From Clostridia bacterium UC5.1-2E3 (GTDB lineage: Bacteria; Bacillota; Clostridia; Lachnospirales; Lachnospiraceae): a stretch of 64,000 nucleotides of DNA. How positions within the stretch are numbered: position 1 is the stretch's first letter; each line of letters begins with the position of its first letter. Position numbers and translations under genes: made by a program. This document shows, one piece after another, positions 32,747 through 41,761 of this stretch. The DNA is taken from positions 85,516 through 149,515 of the forward strand of contig BBZO01000006.1 in assembly GCA_001304875.1 (NCBI GenBank), in the 5' to 3' direction. The notes below the pieces were generated by a model. The model saw only the letters and a list, made by a program, of their open reading frames with translations, was not told where the DNA came from and did no database searches.

Positions 32747-33465
32747 TTAATAATCCCGTAAATGATTTCCTTGACAAGAACAAAATAGACCCTCAGCAAT
32801 TATTCAAGAGAGACGCTATTGTGATAGGGCTCGATGACGGCGAAAAAGGATTTGTTGACTTTTTGGCAGACATTGAGGAAGATACTGAAAAAATGACAAC
32901 GCACATCCGGGACATGAGCGGCGAAATGAATGTTATGAGTACGGGGATGGACAGGTGTACTCAAGAAATTGAACGTGTAAAAAAGACCGGTGGTAGTGGA
33001 TCAGCCTCTTTCTTCAGAAAACAAACTAAAAAAGTGGCTGAGTATGTCGGCACTTTTAGTAAGCAACTGAAAGTGCACAATGATGCGATTGGAACATTGT
33101 GGAGCGGTGTTGAGAAAAACATTTTAGGTCTGCTCGAAAACGATTTTGCTTCGAAGGAAGGCAATAAGGAAGCCCTCATTGATTTTCTTAAATCTTTGTT
33201 TAATATGCAGATTTCAATACTGGAATCCAATGAATCGGTCAAGGGAATGAAGGTGGCCTCTCTAAACAACATTGGATTGGAGCGCAGCTTGAACCAGTCC
33301 ATTCGGTTTTTAGATGAAGATTTAGATACTTATTTAAATCTCACAGAACAGATGAGCAATTCTATAAATCGAATCCTTGCCAAGAGCAAATTCGTAGTTG
33401 GCGACATTGACTTTTCCTGTGTACACGAAAGCAACGATGACCAAGCCACACGATCTGAAGAATAG

Positions 33466-33920
33466 TAGAATGCCATGCGTCATCACAAATATCAACAGAT
33501 CTAAAAAGGTTTACACTGGGTGTTTTTCCGTCACTCCTCCATGGGAATTTGCAAATCCGCAGCAAACTTCCATGGACGAAAATCCGAAATTTCTTCAAGC
33601 CGCCGCGAGGAGATTTTTCGGATTTTCTATTTTTGACGGCACGAGATCCAAACCGGTTTTGATGGTTTGGGTACCTTTTGCGGTCAAAAATATTGGGGTA
33701 TCCAAAGGGGAAAATTCCCTTGGCGTGGGTTTCCAATAGGGGCGCGGAGCACCCTGTTGCACACACTTTGCGGGCAAAGTATAGTGTGTTAGACCTTTGG
33801 CGACCGCTGACGCTGAAAAGGGGTTGTCCCGGGGGCGGACAAACGCTTTACGGCGGCAGCAGAAAGAGGCTATCCACAAGCACATTCCATGCTTGGTGGA
33901 TAGCCTCTTTTCGTGTGTAA
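33466..33920. other. structured non-coding region of the element
   Basis: No credible gene is seen. The region has a 12-bp inverted repeat (GAAAATCCGAAA, 33578-33589, with TTTCGGATTTTC, 33616-33627), a CCAAAGGG...CCCTTGG dyad near 33700-33722, an ACTTTGC/GCAAAGT dyad near 33768, and a terminal hairpin at 33865. It separates the cargo from the backbone genes and may hold an origin of transfer, a regulatory RNA or a cargo insertion boundary. Confidence 0.5.
33865..33912. terminator. strong 13-bp hairpin with T tail
   Basis: AGAGGCTATCCAC pairs perfectly with GTGGATAGCCTCT, and the loop holds a second AAGCA/TGCTT stem. TTTTCG follows on the plus strand. Confidence 0.7.
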
Positions 33921-34001
33921 GTGATGGTGCGAAGTGACGAGCTTGCGAGGAACGCAGCAGCATCACTGGGGAGCCAAAGGGCTACAAACCCGCCGCAGCG
34001 A

Positions 34002-35226
34002 TCAGCCCCCGTATCGTATTTTCTCCAATTCCAACTCAAAGTGAATCGTCAATTTCTTCGGAAGCTCACTCATGGAGAGTTTCAGAATTTGACGGATTGC
34101 GATTTTGGCAAAGACATTCGTTCTGCTCAAATCGCCGTTTGCAAGTTTTACGATCTGAGTAGTTCCGGCAGAAAAGTCAAACCGGATTTCTCCCCATTCA
34201 TCGTCGTCGTTGGCATACCGATGTACTGCTTTGTACTGGTATGCAGCGGCGGCGATTTTTTTGTTTTTCTCGGTCAGCTTCAATTCCACCACACCGAGGA
34301 CACCAGCATCCACCAGAAGTCCGGTCAGCTTGTCCACGATCTTTTTGTAAGCTCGCTCTGCGCCGCTGGTGCTGCTGTACTCGTAAGCGGTGGCAAGCTG
34401 TTCAAACGAATAACGCTCGTCCCACGGCATCACCCGTCCGCAATTCATGCAGATGGCGTTTCGCTTTTCAAGGAAAAACTTTTCCTTGTGGCTTAGTTTC
34501 TCAAAAGCTGCTTGCACAGCATCGGCACGAATCCCGTTCCAGAGAATGTCCGCATAGTTCCAGCTATCGTCACGGGTCACATCCTCGCCCGTTTCCTCGC
34601 TGTCCTCGTCCTGCATGATCGCATAGAAAGGAACACGGCTGCGGTTCTGCCTTGCAATGGTCAGATACTCGGCGGCTGTATCTTCGGAACAGTTCTGCTC
34701 GGCGGCATACTCGGCAATAACTTCCTTTGCGCTCTTGTCGGAATTGTTATAGAGCCAAGCAATACCACGGGCGGCTTTGTACTCATCCAGAGATTTGAAC
34801 GAGCCTGCTTCTTCCTGTCGGCGGCAATCCAGAAGTGCGTTGCCGATGAAGTGATGGGCATAGGTCAGAAAGTCTGCGCTTATCGGGATCATAATTCTGT
34901 AGGCACTCCAACATGGCGAGAACACAACTGAGCTTGTAATCCAGAAAACGCAGGGGGTCATATCGGTCAATGCCCTCTGTCAGCAGAAAGCGGTACACTC
35001 GCTTATTCAGCCTGGACTCGTAATGGTGGAGGAAGTATGTAAAGAAGGTCAAATCATTTTCACGGACAGTGGAAATGATGTGCTCGTTGATGTCCTCCGC
35101 CTTGGGCGGCGCAGGTTCAAGACGGAAGATGCGCCCTGCCTGCCGCATGGTCATAGCTCCGTCCTGCACAGCGAATTTTGCTGTGCTGACATATTCATCG
35201 GTATTCCAGAAGCGTTCTTCAGACAT
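34002..35226 (-). CDS. sigma-70-like regulator of the element
   Basis: The start ATG 35226 has GGGAGG on the minus strand. The N-terminal half resembles sigma region 2: LRFLDYKLSCVLAMLECLQN, then YDPDKGADFLTYAHHFIGNA once a one-base error near 34886 is fixed. The later part (LSHKEKFFLEKRNAICMNCG, then ERYSFEQLATAYEYSSTSGA) resembles region 4 with its helix-turn-helix. The joined length is about 407 residues. It could direct transcription of element genes, but could equally be a sigma-like DNA-binding protein without core binding. Confidence 0.6.
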
Positions 35227-35251
35227 TCGGCGCACCTCCCTTCAAGAAAGT

Positions 35252-36361
35252 TTATTTCATGCTCGTTCTTGCTTCTTTGAGCAAAGCATCCTGCGACATC
35301 TCCACTTCAAAGCTGCCTTTGGCATACGCATGATCGAAGATCGCACGTTCCAATTTATCTTTCGCCAACCGCTTCATGACAGCGGCGGTCTGCTCGTCCA
35401 GAGTGCCACGGTGGAGATACTGCGTGATCGTGTTCATGCGGCGTGTGTAGATCGCCTTGATGGGATGATCGTCCGCAAGCTCTCGCTGCTCTCTGCCTTT
35501 CAGGTTTCCGATCTGACGGCAGGTGCGCCCCAGCTTGTCCCCCGGTGCAAGACCTCCGCAGTATTTGGTCTGCCTTGCATCGGTGGTCAGAAACCACTTG
35601 CCGCAAATGGGGCATAACCTTGGTGCATGACCGACACACAATCCCTCAAACAAATCGGAACGGAACATCCCCACAAAGGAAACGTAGTGCATACGCTTCA
35701 CAAGCTGCGGTATGCCTTTCTCCAGCATGACAGCGGACACATACTGCATCGTGGTATTGGTCAACTGCATCCACATAGGATTATCCAATGACAAGGTTGG
35801 AGCAGCATTGAAATGTTCCGCAAAGGTTTCCGCATATCCCTCCGGCGTTCGTTTGCTATTGTGGAGCTTGTGGGCAAATTCAATCATACCATTCTTGTAG
35901 ATCATCAAAGTGCCGCCAAGCTGTGCCAGCTCGTTTATCAGCTTTACAACGCCTACGCCCTTTTTGTACTGTTCATCAAAGGCTGCTCCTGCACCGATTT
36001 GCTGCGCCGCATTTATGTAGGCAATGGCGTTTTCGATATATTCATCGGAAAGATCTTCTGAATGTCATGCCCATTGGCGGGAAAATCGAACAGCGAAAAG
36101 GGGTAGGTGGTACGCATCATCTGCGTAATCTGCAACACGCTTTCCTTTGCGGCGGCAAAGTGTTCTGCCGTAGGTGTTCCGGCTTTTATCAGTTCAACTA
36201 CTGCTGCCAAAGGAATGGCAAGTTGCATAAGCTCCCCGATCTGTTCATCGGTGATATTCATGCAGCACAGCCGACACTGCCCGTGGGCAAGGTATGTCCG
36301 GCATAGGTTACTTTGTCCTGCCAGAAATCAAGGCTCAGCAGATTTTGATTAAGGATGCTCA
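35252..36361 (-). CDS. DUF6076-type protein with zinc-finger-like motif
   Basis: The gene runs from ATG 36361 (GGAGG upstream on the minus strand) to 35252 and is split by shifts near 36255 and 36050. Its parts read MSILNQNLLSLDFWQDKVTY, then MNITDEQIGELMQLAIPLAA, then GTLMIYKNGMIEFAHKLHNS. A CPICGKWFLTTDARQTKYC segment looks like a metal-binding knuckle. The family is common in Clostridial integrative elements, and the function is unknown. It is likely co-transcribed with the sigma-like gene 26 bases downstream. Confidence 0.6.
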
Positions 36362-36554
36362 TGTGCCTACCTCCAATCTGTCATGTTTTTTGTTTTTTCT
36401 ATTATATCATATGATTAGGGCGAAATATAGGACACTGTCATGTTTTTTGAAATGAGCCTGTCATGCCATCAGCACCCTTTTTTCAAATTCTCCCATAATA
36501 TACATGAAGAGGTGAGACAACTGCCTCTTACACAAAAGAAATGGAGGATAACAT

Positions 36555-37349
36555 TTGGATTTATTCAGCACCGTAAAAACGAACATCAGCACCATCGACG
36601 CAGCGGAGCGGTATGGGATTGAGGTCAACCGCTATGGAAAAGCACTCTGCCCGTTCCATAATGACCGCCATCCGAGCCTGTTTGTGGACGATGACCACTA
36701 CCATTGCTTCGCTTGCGGCGAGCATGGGGGATGTGATCGACTTACATCCAAGCTCTACGGTCTGTCCCTGTACGACGCGGCGAAGAAGCTTGCATACGAC
36801 TTCGGCATCACGCAGGACAAGCCGCCCAACAAGGCAATGCAGGAAAAACAGAATAGGAAAAGCGAAGCACAGCGACTCAGAGAAAATGAGAAGCTGTGCT
36901 TTTCTGCGCTCATGGAGTATTACAAGCTCCTGCAGAAGTGGATGGTACTGTATGCGCCAAGGGCCCCGGAGGACACACTGCATGACCGCTTTGTGCAAGC
37001 CTGTCACCAGCTCGATTATGTGGAATATCTGGTAGATCTGCTGATTATGGGAGATTCCCATGAGCGCACCGAGGTGATCGACATGATGATGACCGATGGC
37101 AGGCTGAAAAACCTGCAGACCTATCTGGAAAAAGTGAACAAGGAGGGAAAATCATTTGAACGAAGAGAAGATTTATACGATGAAGCTAAGGACGAGGACA
37201 ATGAGTGGGCGTTCTGGTTTGACGGTAAGAACATCAACGAAGTTCTGTTCTGTCAGCATTTCTTGCAGCTTCATCCCATGAAATGTGTCCGTGGCCGCCT
37301 GTTCACCGTTGACGGCATCGTTGAGGATGAGGCGAGATCAGCCAAATGA
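36555..37349 (+). CDS. CHC2 zinc-finger primase-like protein
   Basis: CPFHNDRHPSLFVDDDHYHC, then FACGEHGGC, forms a CHC2 zinc finger near residues 34-64, as in DnaG-type primases. GLSLYDAAKKLAYDFGI follows. The rest (to residue 210) is helical. The final segment, beginning WAFWFDGKNINEVLFCQHFL, looks like the start of a P4/D5-type primase-helicase and continues into the next gene once a missing G near 37333 is restored. Whether one fused or two overlapping genes exist cannot be settled. Confidence 0.75.
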   Translation: MDLFSTVKTNISTIDAAERYGIEVNRYGKALCPFHNDRHPSLFVDDDHYHCFACGEHGGCDRLTSKLYGLSLYDAAKKLAYDFGITQDKPPNKAMQEKQNRKSEAQRLRENEKLCFSALMEYYKLLQKWMVLYAPRAPEDTLHDRFVQACHQLDYVEYLVDLLIMGDSHERTEVIDMMMTDGRLKNLQTYLEKVNKEGKSFERREDLYDEAKDEDNEWAFWFDGKNINEVLFCQHFLQLHPMKCVRGRLFTVDGIVEDEARSAK

Positions 37350-38494
37350 TACTGGATGAAGTACGTGGATGTCTGACAAACGGCGTTGCCAAGGCAGTAT
37401 CCAATCTGCTTGCCAGTCTGAAGCTAATGGCATACTCGCCGCCGCTGCCCGTGGAAACAGACCGTATTCATGTGGCAAACGGCACGTATTTCTTGAACGG
37501 CACATTTACCGAGGATAAGACCTACTGCAACAACCGCTTGAAAGTGGCATATAACCCCAACGCACCGCAGCCGAAACGATGGCTGCATTTTTTGTCTGAT
37601 CTGCTTGTATCCGAGGACATTCCCACTTTGCAGGAGTATCTCGGCTATTGTCTGATACCCTCCACCAAGGGACAGAAGATGCTCATGCTGATCGGCAAGG
37701 GCGGCGAGGGCAAAAGCCGTATCGGTCTTGTGATGCGATCCATCCTTGGTGACAGCATGAATACCACAAGCATCCAGAAGATCGAAAACAACCGCTTCAG
37801 CCGAGCCGATCTGGAAAGCAAGCTCCTTATGGTGGACGATGATCTGGATATGAGCGCCCTGCCCAAAACCAACTATATCAAGTCCATCGTCACAGCGGAG
37901 TGCAAAATGGATATGGAACGCAAGGGTGTACAGAGCTATCAAAGTCTGCTGTACGCCCGTTTTTTATGCTTCGGCAACGGAGCCCTGACCGCACTCCATG
38001 ACCAGTCGGACGGCTTTTTTCGCCGCCAGATCGTGCTGACCACCAAAGACCGCCCCTCTGACAGAATGGATGATCCCTTCCTTGCTGAGAAGCTGATGCA
38101 GGAAAGCGAGGGCATTTTTCTATGGTGCATGGAGGGGCTGTACCGTCTGCTTGCCAACAACTATCAGTTCACCATCAGCGGCAAAGCCAGGGAGAATGTG
38201 GAAACGGTGAAGCGCAGCAGCAACAATGTGATCGAGTTTCTGCAATCGGAGGGGTACATCCGCTTCAAGGCAGATTGTGAAGCAAGCTCCAAGGCAATTT
38301 ATGAAGCCTACAAGCTGTGGTGCGAGGACAATGTACGCAAACCGCTGTCGGCAAACAGACTCAGCTCCGAGCTTGCCCAGAACGAACGGCTTTACAACGT
38401 GGAGGCTACCAACAACATCTACGCCGGTGGAAAACGGGTGCGTGGGTTTGTAGGTATCGAGGTACTGGCAAAGACACCTTTGCTGAAATGGTAA
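37346..38494 (+). CDS. D5/P4-type SF3 helicase
   Basis: The Walker A loop is LIGKGGEGKSRIG near residue 113, followed by MVDDDLDMSALP (Walker B) and the SF3-like segment FLCFGNGALTALHDQSDGFF. The C-terminus has a winged-helix-like region. These helicases unwind replication origins of mobile elements and plasmids. With the CHC2 protein it suggests the element replicates autonomously when excised. The true N-terminus lies upstream because of the frame error near 37333. Confidence 0.82.
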   Translation: MILDEVRGCLTNGVAKAVSNLLASLKLMAYSPPLPVETDRIHVANGTYFLNGTFTEDKTYCNNRLKVAYNPNAPQPKRWLHFLSDLLVSEDIPTLQEYLGYCLIPSTKGQKMLMLIGKGGEGKSRIGLVMRSILGDSMNTTSIQKIENNRFSRADLESKLLMVDDDLDMSALPKTNYIKSIVTAECKMDMERKGVQSYQSLLYARFLCFGNGALTALHDQSDGFFRRQIVLTTKDRPSDRMDDPFLAEKLMQESEGIFLWCMEGLYRLLANNYQFTISGKARENVETVKRSSNNVIEFLQSEGYIRFKADCEASSKAIYEAYKLWCEDNVRKPLSANRLSSELAQNERLYNVEATNNIYAGGKRVRGFVGIEVLAKTPLLKW

Positions 38495-38879
38495 GAGAAG
38501 AGAAAAAGTGCTGTACGTACTGTACGGTACGTACGGCAAATTTTGCTTTCTGTCCTATATGTCTTTCCGGAACAAAGGCAAAAACAGGCATCGAAAATCA
38601 AGCCTTGTGCAATCCGTGAAGATTTACACCGCAGGAAGTACCGAAATCATCCTTCGGTGATTTACGGGACAGTAAGGCCATTTTGCGGAATTGTGGTGTT
38701 TCTTTCTGTTCGGTCTGTTATCCCACAAAACAGTAAACCCGATGGAGTGCTGTTCTGAACAGGACTACGCAGAACGAAATCTGAGAAGAAATCACCATCA
38801 AGAAAACCATCATTCAGCGGTGACAACAGTTCACCACACAGAAAACCAACATCACGAAACTATGGAGGAATGAACAATA
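38495..38879. other. non-coding region upstream of mob genes (oriT candidate)
   Basis: This 385-base gap has no credible gene. It holds a GTAC-repeat dyad (38513-38534), an AAATCA/TGATTT hairpin near 38645-38665, and a perfect CTGTTC-T-GAACAG dyad (38752-38764). It lies between replication genes and the MobV relaxase, where origins of transfer or replication are expected. Confidence 0.45.
38513..38534. repeat. GTACGTAC inverted/direct repeat pair
   Basis: Two identical GTACGTAC palindromes (38513-38520 and 38527-38534) flank TGTACG, so the block contains five GTAC tetramers in 22 bases. It may bind a replication or regulatory protein. Confidence 0.6.
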
Positions 38880-39100
38880 TGAAATCCAATCTGAGGAACG
38901 AAATCAAGTCGTACATTGTACGGCAAGGGATGACCATGCAGGAGGTCGTTGACCTTCTGGCCGATGAATACGGATGGAGCGACAGTGTCTCCAACCTCTC
39001 CAACAAATTGCAGCGGGAATCTCTGCGCTATCCGGAGGCGGTACAGCTGGCCGAGGCTCTTGGCTATGAAATCGTATGGAAGAAGCGGGGTGAGCGGTAA
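38879..39100 (+). CDS. small HTH protein upstream of the relaxase
   Basis: ATG 38879 follows GGAGG. The 73-residue protein has an XRE-like arrangement (IKSYIVRQGMTMQEVVDLLA, then SVSNLSNKLQRESLRYPEAV, then QLAEALGYEIVWKKR). The stop overlaps the relaxase start. It probably controls mob expression or assists relaxosome assembly. Confidence 0.65.
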   Translation: MKSNLRNEIKSYIVRQGMTMQEVVDLLADEYGWSDSVSNLSNKLQRESLRYPEAVQLAEALGYEIVWKKRGER

Positions 39101-40077
39101 TGGCAAAGCCGCAGTATGCGATCCTTCGCTTCGCCAAGTACAAAGGGCCGGGCATCCACGATATTGAAGCTCACAACGAGCGCACCAAGGAGAAGTATGC
39201 CAGCAATCCCGACATCGATCCCGAGAGAACTCATCTGAATTTCCATCTGGTAGAGCCCGCCGACCGCTACCGCAAAGAATCCAACCGGCAAATTGATGAG
39301 GCGGGCTGCCGCACCCGAAAGGACAGTGTCCAGGTGGTGGAAGCCCTGTTCACCGTCAGCCCGGAGTTTTTCAAGGGCAAAAAACGCTCCGATGTAAAAG
39401 CGTTCTATGAATATGCGTTGGAATTTATGAAACAGGAGCAGGACCCCAAAACCTATATTTCTGCCGTGGTGCATATGGATGAGAAAACGCCCCATATGCA
39501 CCTTTGTTTTGTCCCCCTGACTACCGATAACAGGCTCAGTGCCAAGGAAATCGTAGGCAACAAGAAGAAGCTGTCGGTCTGGCAGGATAAATTCTGGGCG
39601 CACATGGTTCAGAAATACCCCACTTTGGAGCGCGGCGAAAGTGCCAGCGAGAGCGGGCGCAAGCATATCCCGGTGCGGGTATTCAAACAGATGACACGGC
39701 TCACCAAGCAGAAGGAGCGGCTGGACAAGCTGCTGGGTGATGTGAAGCTCACCAACTACAAAGAGCGCACACAGCAGATCATCGCGTTCCTGGACAAGTA
39801 TATCCCCGACATTGAGCAGATGGACACGGAGCTGCAGAAATACAAGGCCACCTTTGAAAGCGCCGACGCGGAAATCAAAGCCTTGGAGGAATCCAACGAA
39901 TCCATGTCCGAGAAGCTGAAAAAGCTCCAGACCGAAAGCGCCATCAAGAAACTGAAAGACAACCAGCTTCGGCAGGACTATGAGGATGCAAGAGCCATCC
40001 TTGACCGCATCCCGCCGGAGATCCTGCGACAGTACAGAAGCCGCGCCAACAATCAGAAACAGGAAATTCATCGTTGA
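39100..40077 (+). CDS. MobV (Pre/Mob) family relaxase
   Basis: The 325-residue protein has motif I-like ERTHLNFHLV and the metal-binding motif III HMDEKTPHMHLCFVPL (HxDExxPHxH) near residue 125. A long coiled-coil C-terminus follows. MobV relaxases nick oriT and start transfer of mobilizable elements. The frame is intact. No coupling protein or type IV secretion gene accompanies it. Confidence 0.9.
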   Translation: MAKPQYAILRFAKYKGPGIHDIEAHNERTKEKYASNPDIDPERTHLNFHLVEPADRYRKESNRQIDEAGCRTRKDSVQVVEALFTVSPEFFKGKKRSDVKAFYEYALEFMKQEQDPKTYISAVVHMDEKTPHMHLCFVPLTTDNRLSAKEIVGNKKKLSVWQDKFWAHMVQKYPTLERGESASESGRKHIPVRVFKQMTRLTKQKERLDKLLGDVKLTNYKERTQQIIAFLDKYIPDIEQMDTELQKYKATFESADAEIKALEESNESMSEKLKKLQTESAIKKLKDNQLRQDYEDARAILDRIPPEILRQYRSRANNQKQEIHR

Positions 40078-40096
40078 AAACAGGAGGTAAATGCCC

Positions 40097-40294
40097 ATGA
40101 CAAAAGAAGTTCCTATTTGGGAAAAGTCGAATTTAACATTAGAAGAAGCCGCAGCGTATTCCGGTATCGGAACCGGCAAGCTGCGTGAGATCACCAACGA
40201 TAAGAATTGTAATTTTGTACTTTGGGTGGGCAACAAGCGGCTGATCAAAAAGCGCTTGTTTGATAAGTTCATCGAACAGGCATATTCCATCTAA
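40097..40294 (+). CDS. xis: excisionase (Tn916 Xis-like)
   Basis: I chose ATG 40097 because AGGAGG lies nine bases upstream. The 65-residue protein has a winged-helix excisionase pattern (LTLEEAAAYSGIGTGKLREI, then FVLWVGNKRLIKKRLFDKF). It sits directly upstream of the integrase, as in Tn916-type modules. Confidence 0.85.
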   Translation: MTKEVPIWEKSNLTLEEAAAYSGIGTGKLREITNDKNCNFVLWVGNKRLIKKRLFDKFIEQAYSI

Positions 40295-40385
40295 TATTTG
40301 CAGATTCGTCATAGAAAAAGGGGTCTTGATGTGGTATCATGTAGATGTCACATCGAGACTCCTTTTCATTGAAAGGAGATCGAAA

Positions 40386-41592
40386 TTGAGCGAAAAAAGA
40401 AAAAGACTCAAAAGGGCGTGTCCTGAAAACAGGTGAAAGTCAGAGAAAGGATGGGATCTATCAGTACAGGTATACTGATTGCCGAGGCAAAAGACAATGC
40501 GTTTATGCCCCTACTTTGCAGGAACTTCGTCAGAAAGAAAAAGCAATTCAGAAGCAGATTGATGATGGCATTGACTACGAAGCAGGACAGATTACGGTAA
40601 TTGAACTGTTGGAGAAGTACATCAGCCTGAAGAAAGGTGTGCGTTACAACACACAGGTCGGTTATCAGTTTGTTTTGAATCTGGTCAAGAAAGAGGATTT
40701 CGGTCATCGCAAAATCAGCACCATTAAGGTATCCGATGCCAAGCAGTGGTTTGCAAAACTGCAAAAGGATGGCAGAGGTTACAGCACCATCACCAGTGTG
40801 CGGGGTGTTATTAAACCTGCTTTTCAGATGGCGTGTGATGAGGATGCGATCAGAAAGAATCCGTTTATCTTCAAGCTGACAGATGTTGTGGTGAACGATA
40901 CGGTGCCAAGAGCCGCACTCACCGAGGAACAGTTGGCGATCTGGATGAATTTCATCAAGGGCGACAAAACCTACTCCAAATACTACGATGAGTTTGTAGT
41001 GCTTCTGGAAACCGGTATGAGAGTCAGCGAGTTCTGCGGCCTGACCCGCAAGGATCTGGACTTCAAGAATCGCAGAATCCGAGTAGATCATCAATTGGTT
41101 CGTGAGCGTGGTGGTAAATACTACGTTGAGGAAACCAAGACGAGCAGCGGATGCCGTTATCTGCCGATGACCGATGCGGTGTATGACGCTCTGAAAAAGA
41201 TATTGGAGCGCCGCCCAAAGGTCAAGACGGAACCTATGATTGATGGCTACAGCGGATTTATCGTGCTGGACAAGAACGGTAATCCTAAGGTCGCACTTCA
41301 CATCGAAAATGAGATGCGATGGGCGATGAAGAAGTACAAGAAGCTTCATCCCGACACCCCTCTGCCGCACATCACCCCTCATGTGTTCCGACACACTTTC
41401 TGTACGAACTATGCAAATGATGGCATGGACATTAAGAACCTTCAATACCTGATGGGTCACTCTGATGCTGGTGTCACACTCAATGTTTACACTCACGCAA
41501 GCTACGCACATGCTGCGGAGCAGATGGCGAAGATTTCGCAGTTTCGCCAGTCCCCCGAATCCCCCAAAGGCGGGGATTCAGCTGCCGGATAA
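40386..41592 (+). CDS. int: tyrosine recombinase integrase
   Basis: The TTG 40386 start follows AAAGGAG. The A5 run at 40400-40404 must lose one A to give MSEKRKDSKGRVLKTGESQ. An arm-binding domain (IYQYRYTDCRGKRQCVYAPT), an SAM-like core-binding domain and a catalytic domain follow. Catalytic residues are R in TGMRVSEFCGLTRKDLD, HxxR in HVFRHTFCTNYA, H in LMGHSDAGVT and Y in LNVYTH. It integrates the element at the adjacent LMW-PTP gene. Confidence 0.92.
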
Positions 41593-41607
41593 GCAGCAGA
41601 TATGGTG

Positions 41608-41628
41608 GTAGTATCTTAAGAATACTAC
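41608..41628. repeat. inverted repeat downstream of int
   Basis: GTAGTAT and ATACTAC flank CTTAAGA, extendable with one mismatch to TGGT/ACCA. It may be an integrase arm site or part of the terminator. Confidence 0.4.
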
Positions 41629-41635
41629 ACCATTC

Positions 41636-41658
41636 ACTACACCACCGAGTGGTGTAGT
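41636..41658 (+). terminator. hairpin at the right end of the element
   Basis: ACTACACCAC pairs perfectly with GTGGTGTAGT across CGA. It is 44 bases after the int stop. A similar CACCAC/GTGGTG dyad occurs at the left end, so a recombination role is possible as well. Confidence 0.5.
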
Positions 41659-41710
41659 TACATAGAATTATAGAGACTTATGAAAAATCGAAGAAAAACC
41701 TCAAGCCCGG

Positions 41711-41734
41711 AAACCCTTGCAATATCAAGGTTTT
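41711..41734. repeat. right core-type repeat of the element
   Basis: AAACCCTTG and CAAGGTTTT flank CAATAT, a near-perfect dyad with a 6-base spacer, the architecture of a tyrosine recombinase crossover core. It resembles 20531-20556 and lies about 28 bases upstream of the LMW-PTP start. Confidence 0.6.
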
Positions 41735-41761
41735 CCAGGCTTATGAAGGGATATAGAGATT

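Larger units (their letters stand above)
31379..33465 (+). pseudogene. TIR/deoxyribosyltransferase-like gene interrupted by IS
   Basis: The N-terminal part (31379-31622) reads KVFVIMPFSDEFFESYEMIK and then ADIVLADLTGLNANVMYELG, then IAH. This is the hallmark of a TIR-like or nucleoside deoxyribosyltransferase-like domain, with the YELG glutamate as probable catalytic residue. Its frame needs one T removed from the T7 run at 31427-31433. The IS5-type element then intervenes. Removing it and one TTAA copy rejoins the gene in frame to 32750-33465, which encodes a helical region (DMSGEMNVMSTGMDRCTQEI). The joined protein is about 320 residues. The end of the TIR-like domain seems short, so an earlier deletion is possible. 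Confidence 0.65.

Noticed and set aside
33398..33920. Open frames in the structured non-coding block
   Set aside because: Low-complexity translations without ribosome binding sites, spanning several inverted repeats. Non-coding structure explains them better.
36440..36622. Small open frame before the primase gene
   Set aside because: It overlaps the primase start in another frame and has no support. The 193-base divergent gap probably holds promoters, but I saw no clear pair of hexamers.
38317..38873. Small open frames after the helicase gene
   Set aside because: They lack start signals and recognisable domains, and the DNA holds dyads and GTAC repeats instead.
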